Shown here piece by piece: positions 25,927-33,353 of a DNA stretch of 64,000 bases. A program made the translations under genes and the position numbers. The DNA comes from TMP-86 sp031394735. Lineage in GTDB: Bacteria > Pseudomonadota > Gammaproteobacteria > Steroidobacterales > Steroidobacteraceae. The notes under the pieces were generated by a model. That model was not told the DNA's origin, made no database searches, and worked only from the letters and a program-made list of their open reading frames with translations. Location of the stretch: NCBI GenBank assembly GCA_031394735.1, contig JANMXI010000308.1:62001-126000 (forward strand). The letters are read 5' to 3'. The number at the start of each line of letters is the position of its first letter. Positions within the stretch are counted from its first letter, which is position 1.

Positions 25927-26495
25927 AAGCGAACGCGTCCGGTGTCCACGTGTACGAAATCTGATGCCGCGTAATAACCGACGCCGCCGCGCGCCAGCGA
26001 CCGCGCATGCTCGCCAAGCCGGAGGGTGGGGTAGCCGGTGATGCGCAGGTCGATGGCCTTGCCGAGCAAATGTTGGCTGTGTTCGGCGACACCAGTGGAG
26101 CGCTGGTGCAGCATCGCGTTGGTCATCGGAGACCGATAACCACCGATAATTTCAAAGGTCGAATCGCGATCCGCCAACGCCTGCAGATTCCACAGAATGT
26201 CCAGCAAGGGCGGATCCATTGGCTGAACTTCCCCGGTGCGGAAGTCGCGCATCAGATGGTTGACCTCGAGCAGGGCGGCCGCGTCATAGTCGTTGCCGTC
26301 GAAATAGGTGGTGGTGAGGGTTTCCCCCGTGTGCGTATGCACAAACCGCAGGCGGCGGGGTTGAAGGTCGGCGGCCGCCAGGGCAGGCATCGCTGCGAAT
26401 GCGCCGGCAACGGCGCAAACAGCGCCCGCCTTTTGTAAAAAGCGCCGCCGGCCCTCGGAGCCGAGATTTACTGGAGTTTGTTCACGCTGGGTCAT
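25920..26495 (-). CDS. mepK: MepK-like (YcbK, DUF882) peptidoglycan endopeptidase
   Basis: Exported protein of 191 aa with a twin-arginine-type signal (EGRRRFLQKAG, then a hydrophobic stretch to ALAAA). The M15-like metallopeptidase domain shows HLLGKAIDLR (zinc His/Asp) and the C-terminal DFVHVDTGRVRFW, with GYRSPMTNAML before. MepK cleaves 3-3 crosslinks in murein. It lies 37 nt downstream of an L,D-transpeptidase that makes such crosslinks, the same pairing as ycbB-ycbK in E. coli. ATG 26495 puts the signal peptide at the N-terminus; the longer reading upstream is unsupported. Confidence 0.87.
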   Translation of the reverse strand: MTQREQTPVNLGSEGRRRFLQKAGAVCAVAGAFAAMPALAAADLQPRRLRFVHTHTGETLTTTYFDGNDYDAAALLEVNHLMRDFRTGEVQPMDPPLLDILWNLQALADRDSTFEIIGGYRSPMTNAMLHQRSTGVAEHSQHLLGKAIDLRITGYPTLRLGEHARSLARGGVGYYAASDFVHVDTGRVRFW

Positions 26496-26532
26496 CGGCG
26501 CGGTTGCTTCCGGATGGTCGGCTGAGCATAGC

Positions 26533-28089
26533 TTAGCGCAGGGCATTTGTACCGTGAACCGGTGCCAGACCCAGCAATCCCTCCAGACGCCGGTCGTGTC
26601 CGTAAAGATCGCCGAAGAATTCGATCGGGCCCGCCTCCGTGGCCTGCGCCGTCGCATACAGGATCATCACGCGGATGGGCGTTTGCAACTCCACGCGAGT
26701 CGACGCGGGACCCTGCAGGGCGGCCGCGATGCGCGCCTCGTCCCACGGCGTGGCGGAGTTTTTGAGTACGAACGCCGCCAATGCGCTAGGGTCGCTGACC
26801 CGGATGCAGCCATGGCTGAAGGCGCGGCGCGGACGCGCGAACAACTGATGAGCCGGCGTTGAATGCATGTAGACGTTGTGAACATTGGGAAACAGGAACT
26901 TGACGAGGCCGAGCGCATTGTCGTTGCCGGGACGCTGGCGCAACCGCACTTTTCCTGCGGCCAACTCGGCGATCGTCGCCGGCGTAGGTGCCAACACTTC
27001 GCCCGCGTCGCTCTCGCCGCGCACGATTTCCAGATTCTCGCGCTGTAAGTAGGCGGGATTGGAGCGAATATGCGGCAGCATTTCGTTCAGTGTGATGCTT
27101 CGCGGCACATCCCAATAGGGCCTGAAAATCACGCGCTTCATTTCGCCGATGAAAATCGGCGTGCGCATGCGCGGATAGGTTTGCCCGACGATCACATCCA
27201 TTTGCATGATATCCGCGACGCGATCCGCCACCGTTCGAAACGCGAACAAGCGGAATTGCGGAATGTTGACCACGATGGGCGGTGTTGCGAACGGCGGCAG
27301 CCAGCGCCACCGCTCCAGCGTCAATTCGATCTGGCGCTCTCGCTGCGCCAAAGGTGTCGTCAACGCGGCGTAAGTCTGGCTGCCCAGAGAGCCCTCCGGC
27401 GCCAGTCCGTGGCGCGCCTGAAATTTCTTTAAGGCGTCAATGAGCTGCGGGTCCAGTCGTTGCTGCAGTTCCGGCGGCAGCGACGGCGCGACGGGCAGAT
27501 CGCCCAGCGCGGTCAGCAAGCGGCGCAACGCGGGTGCGCCTTGGTACGGATCGCCGAGCCGAAGCGTGCGTTGGCCGACGTCGGGCAATTGAGTCAGCGA
27601 GTCATCCTGCGCGAGCGATCGATAGCGCGCCAGCGCCGCTTTGAGAAGTGCGTAGTGATAAAACGCTGGTTCGACAGCACCGATCTCGTCTTTGACGTGA
27701 GTGGCAGAGGCCAGCTTGCGAAGCAGCGCAGGCAGGTCGAGCGCCGCCTTCTCTTCGGGCAATTCAAAGCCGGCGGCACGCGGATCGACCCGGCCGGCAT
27801 GCAGGTGTGTCACCAGGCGCATTGCAGCGCCCGACAGCCGCTGGTCGAATTCCAGCCAGTCTTGCGCAGTGGCGACAGTGCGCGAGAGTCGGTCGAGTGT
27901 CGTGGCGATGACATCCGCGTCATAGTCGCCGGGCCGCAAGCCGAACGTGTCGGCGGTGCGCAGGATCGCAACCAGCTCAAGCGCTTGTTGCGTTGGCCGA
28001 CCGCGCTCGCTCCACAGCAGGGTTGGTGGCTCGGCGCCGTGCGCTACGCCGACGACAATGAGAAAAAAGGCAGGCAACCATTTGAGCAT
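26533..28089 (-). CDS. L,D-transpeptidase, YcbB/LdtD-like
   Basis: Periplasmic transpeptidase of 518 aa forming meso-DAP to meso-DAP (3-3) crosslinks in peptidoglycan. It has a signal peptide (about 1-19), an N-terminal scaffold domain, a peptidoglycan-binding domain (about 210-270, LIDALKKFQARHGLAPEG), and the YkuD catalytic domain with the Cys in FSHGCIRVSDP and the His in MHSTPAHQLF. ATG 28089 begins MLKWLPAFFLIVV, a good signal; upstream in-frame ATGs give no signal peptide at the N-terminus. It is paired with the MepK-like hydrolase. Confidence 0.88.
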   Translation of the reverse strand: MLKWLPAFFLIVVGVAHGAEPPTLLWSERGRPTQQALELVAILRTADTFGLRPGDYDADVIATTLDRLSRTVATAQDWLEFDQRLSGAAMRLVTHLHAGRVDPRAAGFELPEEKAALDLPALLRKLASATHVKDEIGAVEPAFYHYALLKAALARYRSLAQDDSLTQLPDVGQRTLRLGDPYQGAPALRRLLTALGDLPVAPSLPPELQQRLDPQLIDALKKFQARHGLAPEGSLGSQTYAALTTPLAQRERQIELTLERWRWLPPFATPPIVVNIPQFRLFAFRTVADRVADIMQMDVIVGQTYPRMRTPIFIGEMKRVIFRPYWDVPRSITLNEMLPHIRSNPAYLQRENLEIVRGESDAGEVLAPTPATIAELAAGKVRLRQRPGNDNALGLVKFLFPNVHNVYMHSTPAHQLFARPRRAFSHGCIRVSDPSALAAFVLKNSATPWDEARIAAALQGPASTRVELQTPIRVMILYATAQATEAGPIEFFGDLYGHDRRLEGLLGLAPVHGTNALR

Positions 28090-28252
28090 GTGGCGCCAGA
28101 ATACGGATTGCATCCGTTGAAATCGAGGGCTATATGAACGCGTTACCCGCGAAAGTGCTGCGCTTCGAGCTGCTGGGGGCTTGAAACTTGCGTCCCGCTG
28201 GGCTGCAATGGCGGAGACAGACACGCGCCATTCAAATCGGGGGGTACGGGCG

Positions 28253-29062
28253 ATGAGCATAAACTTGGCGGTCACTGAAACCGCAGAGCCAATTCCTTAT
28301 ATCCTGCAGACTCGCGACGGCGCGGTGGCCCGCCTGACATTGAATCGCGGCAGTCGCTTCAACCCGCTGTCTCTCGACATGATCCGCGCGCTGGACGCCG
28401 TGTTACGGGAGATCGCGCAGGACGCCGGCGTGCGGGTGGTGGTGCTCGCCGGGCAGGGCAAGGGATTCTGCGCCGGCCATGATCTGAAAGAGATGCGTGC
28501 GCATTCGGATGATCGGAACTGGCAGCAGACAATGTTCGATGCCTGCAATCAGATGATGGTCCGCATCACCGAAATGCCGCAACCGGTCATCGCGCGCGTT
28601 CACGGCATCGCCACGGCGGCCGGATGTCAGCTCGTCTCGATGTGCGATCTGGCAGTGGCGGCGGACTCGGCTACGTTCGCGTTGCCTGGCGTGAACATTG
28701 GCGTCTTCTGCTCCACGCCGGCGGTCGGTGTCGCGCGCAATATCGGCCGTAAGCGCGCCATGGAAATGCTGCTTACCGGCGAGATGTTCAGCGCGCAGGA
28801 AGCAGCCGACTGGGGACTGATCAATCGCGCCGTACCGGCCTATCAATTGGATGCCGTGGTCGATCACTATGCGGACCGCATCGCGGCGCGCAGCCCTCGG
28901 GTCATCGCCCTGGGCAAGAAAACGTTCTATTCGCAGATCGAGATGGGCGTGAAGCCGGCCTACGACCTGGCCGGTGGCAGCATGGCTTGCCAGATGGGTC
29001 TGGCGGACGCGGCCGAAGGCATTGACGCGTTTCTGCAGAAACGTCCGCCGCAATGGCCTTGA
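28253..29062 (+). CDS. Enoyl-CoA hydratase/isomerase family protein
   Basis: Crotonase-fold protein of 269 aa. Oxyanion-hole segments are present: GFCAGHDLKEM and HGIATAAGCQL, followed by the conserved LTGEMFSAQEAADWGLIN. It resembles the ECHDC3-like branch; the usual catalytic Glu positions are not obvious, so hydratase activity is uncertain. ATG 28253 is preferred over 28181 because the crotonase domain starts soon after. It stands alone, divergent from the transpeptidase gene, and lacks the TCAAC-N6-GTTGA operator of the later island. Confidence 0.83.
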   Translation: MSINLAVTETAEPIPYILQTRDGAVARLTLNRGSRFNPLSLDMIRALDAVLREIAQDAGVRVVVLAGQGKGFCAGHDLKEMRAHSDDRNWQQTMFDACNQMMVRITEMPQPVIARVHGIATAAGCQLVSMCDLAVAADSATFALPGVNIGVFCSTPAVGVARNIGRKRAMEMLLTGEMFSAQEAADWGLINRAVPAYQLDAVVDHYADRIAARSPRVIALGKKTFYSQIEMGVKPAYDLAGGSMACQMGLADAAEGIDAFLQKRPPQWP

Positions 29063-29072
29063 TACGGTAAAG

Positions 29073-29747
29073 CTAAGGCTTGGGGTAGTTCAGCGACCCG
29101 GCCGATTCTTGCACGGCGCCTTCGTCGATCAGCGCATCGATCAGCTTGTCGATATTGCCTGCATCCAGCTTCTGCGCAAAATACGAGGCCAGCATCGCAG
29201 CCAGTCGCTTGCGTCGGCGCGGCAGATTCTTGGACGGCATTTTCCGTAACTGCGTTTTGGCGCGCTCCAGGTCGGTCAAGCTCGTGGCGGCAGGAGCGGC
29301 CTTCTTGGCGGCTCTTGACCGCGCCGGTGCGGCGGTGGACGCGGCACGAGGGGCGCGCGCGCGCACCGATGCAGCCACCGGCACAGGCGCGATGAAGGCA
29401 TCGCCGATGGCGCCAACACGGCGTACTTTGAAGCCGCGGCCGAGAAGATGCTTGACCAGCGGGTCGAAGCCTTTGTCGCGCGAGAGGATGACGCATTCGG
29501 CGCCCGGAGCCGCCTGCAGGTATTCGCCCAGATAGAAAGCAATGTGAAAATCCAGGGCGTTCTTGCCCTGGCCTTCGATGTCGATGGGCACGAAGCGTTC
29601 GCCCAACTTCAACGCTTCCTTCAGAAAGGCGGTGGGCACGGTTCGTTGCGAGGCGCCGAAAAAGAAGGGCACGGTAACATCGGCGGGCAGGGCCGACAGA
29701 TCGACTTTGGGAACATTTTCAAAATCGACCAGCAGGAGTTTTTTCAT
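29073..29747 (-). CDS. PIN-like/NYN-type domain protein
   Basis: Protein of 224 aa. The N-terminal half (about 1-125) has the NYN/PIN-like nuclease pattern with acidic residues in LLLVDFENV, NALDFHIAFYLGEY and VILSRDKGFDPLV, the spacing expected for a metal-dependent RNase active site. A basic Ala-rich linker (about 130-165) and a helical C-terminus follow. ATG 29747 overlaps the stop of the upstream ornithine cyclodeaminase-like gene (ATGA). The target is unknown; the linker suggests nucleic acid binding. Confidence 0.78.
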   Translation of the reverse strand: MKKLLLVDFENVPKVDLSALPADVTVPFFFGASQRTVPTAFLKEALKLGERFVPIDIEGQGKNALDFHIAFYLGEYLQAAPGAECVILSRDKGFDPLVKHLLGRGFKVRRVGAIGDAFIAPVPVAASVRARAPRAASTAAPARSRAAKKAAPAATSLTDLERAKTQLRKMPSKNLPRRRKRLAAMLASYFAQKLDAGNIDKLIDALIDEGAVQESAGSLNYPKP

Positions 29748-30691
29748 GCGCGGATCATACCCGGTTCCGACGCCATCACCAGTTGCGCCGCCGCCAGATC
29801 TTCCAGTGCATGCCCGACACTTTTGAACAGCGTGATGTCGAGCGTTGAGCTGCGACCGGCATGCGTGCCGCGAGTCAATTCCGGCAGATCGGCCAGAATG
29901 TCCGAGGGCCGCAGAATGCCGGACTCGAGCGCCTGGATGAGTTCGCCGGCATCCGCCATTGCGTTCGCGCGCATGTCGACAAACACCTTTGCCCGCTGCA
30001 GCGCGTGCGCGTCGGCCTCGCGCATGCCCGTCGTGAATGAACCCACCAGGTCCAGGTGCTGGCCGGGCAGCAGCCAGTCGCCGAGAACCAGCGGATCGGT
30101 CGCCAGGGTCGCACAGCTGATGATGTCGGCCCATTGCACTGCGGATCGCAGGTCATCGGTGGCCTCGATGCGGTCGGCAATTCCGCCGAGTTCGCGTACC
30201 GCGTCACGAGCGCGGACGGGCGAACGGCCCCAGATGCGGATGGAATCAATGGGGCGCACACTACAATGGCTGCGGACCAGATGCGGCGCGAGTGCACCGG
30301 TGCCCACCATCAGCAGCCGACGGCTGTCGGGCCGGGATAAATAGCTGCTGGCGAGCGCGGACGCCGCGCCGGTTCTGCGCAACGTCAACTCGGTGCCGTC
30401 CAGGACGGCGCGTACGGAGCCGTCATCGCCGTCGAACAGGACATAGCACGCGTTGACGGCGGGAAGCCCACGGGCCGCATTCTGCGAATAGACGCTGACC
30501 AGTTTGACGCCGAAGGCATGGGTGGAATCCCAGGCGGGCATCAGCAACAAGGACCGGTCCTCGGAAGTGTTCAGCGCATGGCGCTCGCGTGGCGGTGCGT
30601 GAACCTCGTGACGGAAGGCCTCGCGCAGCGTTTCGATGAGCGCCTCGGGCGGCAACGCGGCGGCAACGGCGGCCCGGTCGAAATGTCTCAT
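29744..30691 (-). CDS. Ornithine cyclodeaminase/mu-crystallin family protein
   Basis: NAD(P)-dependent enzyme of 315 aa. The N-terminal dimerisation/substrate domain includes GVKLVSVYSQNAARGLP (the conserved Lys of the family) and ELTLRRTGAASALAS. The Rossmann domain has VGTGALAPHLVRSH. Members include ornithine cyclodeaminase, delta-1-pyrroline-2-carboxylate reductase and ketimine reductases; the substrate cannot be told. ATG 30691 is chosen at MRHFDRAAV. It is divergent from the alcohol dehydrogenase (64 bp apart) and overlaps the PIN-like gene. Confidence 0.85.
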   Translation of the reverse strand: MRHFDRAAVAAALPPEALIETLREAFRHEVHAPPRERHALNTSEDRSLLLMPAWDSTHAFGVKLVSVYSQNAARGLPAVNACYVLFDGDDGSVRAVLDGTELTLRRTGAASALASSYLSRPDSRRLLMVGTGALAPHLVRSHCSVRPIDSIRIWGRSPVRARDAVRELGGIADRIEATDDLRSAVQWADIISCATLATDPLVLGDWLLPGQHLDLVGSFTTGMREADAHALQRAKVFVDMRANAMADAGELIQALESGILRPSDILADLPELTRGTHAGRSSTLDITLFKSVGHALEDLAAAQLVMASEPGMIRA

Positions 30692-30755
30692 CGTCAATCG
30701 GCTCCCCTGTGACTCATTGATCTGAAAATATATTAGCAGTACCGTGCGCAACCAC

Positions 30756-31883
30756 ATGCACACGCGCGCCGCCATTCTCCAAACTGCCGGACTGCCCAGG
30801 CCTTACGCCACCTCCAGGCCGCTCATCATCGCAGATGTCACGCTCGATCGTCCGGGTCCGGGTGAGGTGTTGGTGTCGATGCGCGCAGCCGGCTTATGCC
30901 ATTCGGATCTGTCGGTGATCGATGGCGTGCGGCCGCGGCCGTTGCCAATGGCTCTCGGTCACGAGGGCGCCGGTGTGGTGGAGGCTTTGGGCGAGGGCGT
31001 CGACGATCTGAACGTGGGCGATCATGTCGTCACCGCGTTCGTACCCAGTTGCGGGCACTGCGAACCCTGCAGCGTCGGCCGTCCGGCCCTGTGCGAGCCG
31101 GGCGCAGCCAGCAATACCGCCGGCACGCTGCTGCAGGGTGCCCGCCGACTGCATCGCGACGGTCAGGATCTGCACCATCACCTGGGCGTATCGGCGTTTG
31201 CCGAGCATGCCGTCGTGGCGCGCCAGTCGCTGGTGCGCGTGGATACCTCATTGCCGTTCGATCAGGCCGCCGTATTCGGATGCGCCGTCATCACCGGCGT
31301 CGGCGCGGTGGTCAACACGGCGCAGATGCGCGCCGGTGCGCGCGCTGCCGTCATCGGTCTGGGCGGTGTCGGACTCGCGGCATTGCTGGGTGCGCGGGCG
31401 CTGGATGCCGGCGTGCTGATCGCCGTGGACATCTCCAAGGACAAGCTGCGCCTCGCGCTGGAGTTGGGCGCCACGCATGTCTTCGACGCAACCGACCCGG
31501 ATTGCGCGCAAGCGATTCGGGAAGTGACGCGCGGCGGCGTGGACTATGCCTTGGAGATGGCAGGCTCGGTCAAGGCCATGGACCTGGCTTACAAAATTAC
31601 GCGTCGTGGCGGCATGACGGTGAGTGCCGGATTGTCGCACCCGCAGGCGCAATTCAGCGTTCCACACCTGAGCATCGTGGCCGAAGAGCGCACCATCAAG
31701 GGCAGCTATCTGGGAAGCTGCGATCCGAAGCGCGACATTCCCCGCTACATCGACTGGTTTCTGGCCGGACGATTGCCGGTGGACAAACTGGTTTCCTCGC
31801 ATCTGCGGCTCGAGGACATCAATGCCGCCTTCGATGCGCTCGCCGACGGCGCCGCGGTCCGGCAGGTCATCTTGTTCGACTGA
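30756..31883 (+). CDS. Zinc-dependent alcohol dehydrogenase
   Basis: Medium-chain dehydrogenase of 375 aa. Catalytic zinc ligands are in AGLCHSDLS and GHEGAGVVE; structural zinc cysteines are in CGHCEPCSVGRPALC; the NAD-binding motif is GLGGVGLAAL. It would oxidise an alcohol (or reduce an aldehyde/ketone) with NAD. ATG 30756 is preferred; GTG 30744 in frame adds four residues. It stands alone after a short divergent promoter region. Substrate unknown. Confidence 0.9.
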   Translation: MHTRAAILQTAGLPRPYATSRPLIIADVTLDRPGPGEVLVSMRAAGLCHSDLSVIDGVRPRPLPMALGHEGAGVVEALGEGVDDLNVGDHVVTAFVPSCGHCEPCSVGRPALCEPGAASNTAGTLLQGARRLHRDGQDLHHHLGVSAFAEHAVVARQSLVRVDTSLPFDQAAVFGCAVITGVGAVVNTAQMRAGARAAVIGLGGVGLAALLGARALDAGVLIAVDISKDKLRLALELGATHVFDATDPDCAQAIREVTRGGVDYALEMAGSVKAMDLAYKITRRGGMTVSAGLSHPQAQFSVPHLSIVAEERTIKGSYLGSCDPKRDIPRYIDWFLAGRLPVDKLVSSHLRLEDINAAFDALADGAAVRQVILFD

Positions 31884-31947
31884 TCGCTCGCTCGCGAGAT
31901 GCGAAAATTGAGAGGGGCCCGGCAGATTGCTGCCAAACTTTAGCCCG

Positions 31948-32062
31948 ATCTCCTCAAATTGAGACCAGGGTCACAACGCCTGCGGCTTATGTCGCAAGAA
32001 TAGGCGCTGAACCGGTGTTTTCACCGTGTATTGGCCACTTATTACGATCAATTTGAGGAGAT
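31948..32062 (+). repeat. 15-bp perfect inverted repeat flanking the pilus gene leader
   Basis: The left arm at 31948-31962 (ATCTCCTCAAATTGA) is the exact reverse complement of the right arm at 32048-32062, with 85 bases between. The right arm contains GAGGAG, the ribosome-binding site of the pilin gene at 32066. If both arms are transcribed, the left one can pair with and hide that site. Each arm also contains the near-palindrome TCAAWTTGA, so protein binding at both ends (looping) is the alternative. A small hairpin CGGTG-TTTT-CACCG lies inside at 32013-32026. Confidence 0.6.
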
Positions 32063-32065
32063 TCC

Positions 32066-32566
32066 ATGCGTAAGATTCTACTGGCAACCCTGACGGCGGG
32101 CGTCATGTCCGCCGGCGTTGCTAACGCCCTGACCACCACCGCGAACTTCAACGTGACCGCTGTCGTGCAGTCCACGTGTTCGGCGACGGCGGCAACGTTG
32201 GCGTTCGGCAATTACACACCGGGTGCGGGCGCTCTGACGGGCACCAGCAACATCAGCGTCAAGTGCACGAAGAACACGCCGTACACCGTTTCGCTGAACG
32301 CCGGCTCGACCACGGGCGGTACGCTGGCGCAGCGTTTGATGGCCTCGGGCGCCAACACACTGCAGTACAACCTGTACACCACGTTGGCGGCAACGACGGT
32401 CTTCGGCGACGGCACTGCGGCGACGGGAACCATTCCTGGCACCGGCGCGGGCGTTGCGACCACCAACACCGTGACGGTGTTCGGTCAGTTGCCTGACAGT
32501 GCGGCCAATCAGGCTGCGGTGCCCGGCAACTACAGCGACACGATCCTGGTCACCGTGACCTATTGA
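32066..32566 (+). CDS. Csu-type pilus major subunit, spore coat U domain
   Basis: Secreted pilin of 166 aa with a signal peptide (about 1-21, ends VANA) and a spore coat protein U (SCPU) domain. It shows the paired cysteines (QSTCSAT, SVKCTK), the LAFGNYTPG segment and the C-terminal PGNYSDTILVTVTY strand typical of CsuA/B-like subunits. These assemble through donor-strand exchange into surface fibres for adhesion and biofilm. It is the first gene of the pilus operon and its strong GAGGAG site lies within a long inverted repeat. Confidence 0.88.
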   Translation: MRKILLATLTAGVMSAGVANALTTTANFNVTAVVQSTCSATAATLAFGNYTPGAGALTGTSNISVKCTKNTPYTVSLNAGSTTGGTLAQRLMASGANTLQYNLYTTLAATTVFGDGTAATGTIPGTGAGVATTNTVTVFGQLPDSAANQAAVPGNYSDTILVTVTY

Positions 32567-33342
32567 TCGATCGCAGTAACGCATCGATGTCGAAGGCATG
32601 GAAATCATTGCGCTCGGTCAGGCTGCAGAGCCTGACCGTTGCGTTTGCCTCTTTGCTGGCGGCGACCTTTCCGGTTGCCGCCAGCACCTTCAACATCGCG
32701 CCGATTCGAGCGAATTTGAGTGGCGGTCATCACACGGAAGTGTTGACCTTGGCCAATGTCGAAGACGAACCGGTGGTGGTTCAGGTACTCGTGGTGCGCT
32801 GGTCGCAGGAGAAAGGTGAAGACCAGCTCGATGAGACACGCGACATTCTGGCGACGCCTCCGGTGTTGCAGATAGGGCCAAAATCCGAACAGATCGTGCG
32901 AGTGGCGCTGCGTCAGCAGCCGGATGCGGCGCGCGAACTGAGCTACCGCATCGTCTTTCAAGAGGTGCCGCAGACCGCCGCCACCCAGTTCATGGGATTG
33001 CGGGTGGCGCTGCGCCTCAGCGTTCCCGTGTTCATCGCGCCGGCCGCCGGCAAACCCGTGGCCGATGTCGTCTGGGAGGCGCGCTGGCTGCCGGACGGCA
33101 AGCTGGAGGTCGCCGCGACGAATCGCGGCAATGCCCATCTTCAGGTGACCGATTTTGAAGTGCAGCTCGCGGATGCGGGCAGCAAGATCCGCGGCATCAC
33201 GTCCAAGTACGTGCTGCCGGGCAGCCGCATGAGCTGGGTGCTCACGCCGCCGGCGGATGCCACTCATCAAGGACCGATTCGCATTCATGGCCGCAGCGAT
33301 CAAGGCGAGTTTTCCGCCGACGTCGCCGTCAACAGTCTGTAA
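32563..33342 (+). CDS. Periplasmic pilus chaperone, CsuC-like
   Basis: PapD-like chaperone of 259 aa. After a signal peptide (ending near FPVAAS) the Ig-like chaperone domain shows FNIAPIRANLSGGHHTEVLTLAN, VQVLVVRWSQ, the acid-rich loop and ELSYRIVFQEVP of the fimbrial chaperone signature. It should deliver both SCPU subunits to the usher. The TTG start at 32563 overlaps the pilin stop; ATG 32587 is an alternative. The gene ends 11 nt before the usher gene. Confidence 0.88.
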   Translation: MIDRSNASMSKAWKSLRSVRLQSLTVAFASLLAATFPVAASTFNIAPIRANLSGGHHTEVLTLANVEDEPVVVQVLVVRWSQEKGEDQLDETRDILATPPVLQIGPKSEQIVRVALRQQPDAARELSYRIVFQEVPQTAATQFMGLRVALRLSVPVFIAPAAGKPVADVVWEARWLPDGKLEVAATNRGNAHLQVTDFEVQLADAGSKIRGITSKYVLPGSRMSWVLTPPADATHQGPIRIHGRSDQGEFSADVAVNSL

Positions 33343-33353
33343 TTGCGGCGACC

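Noticed and set aside
32013..32026. Hairpin CGGTG-TTTT-CACCG as a terminator
   Set aside because: The stem is only 5 bp and there is no T-run after it; it more likely belongs to the leader structure or is chance.
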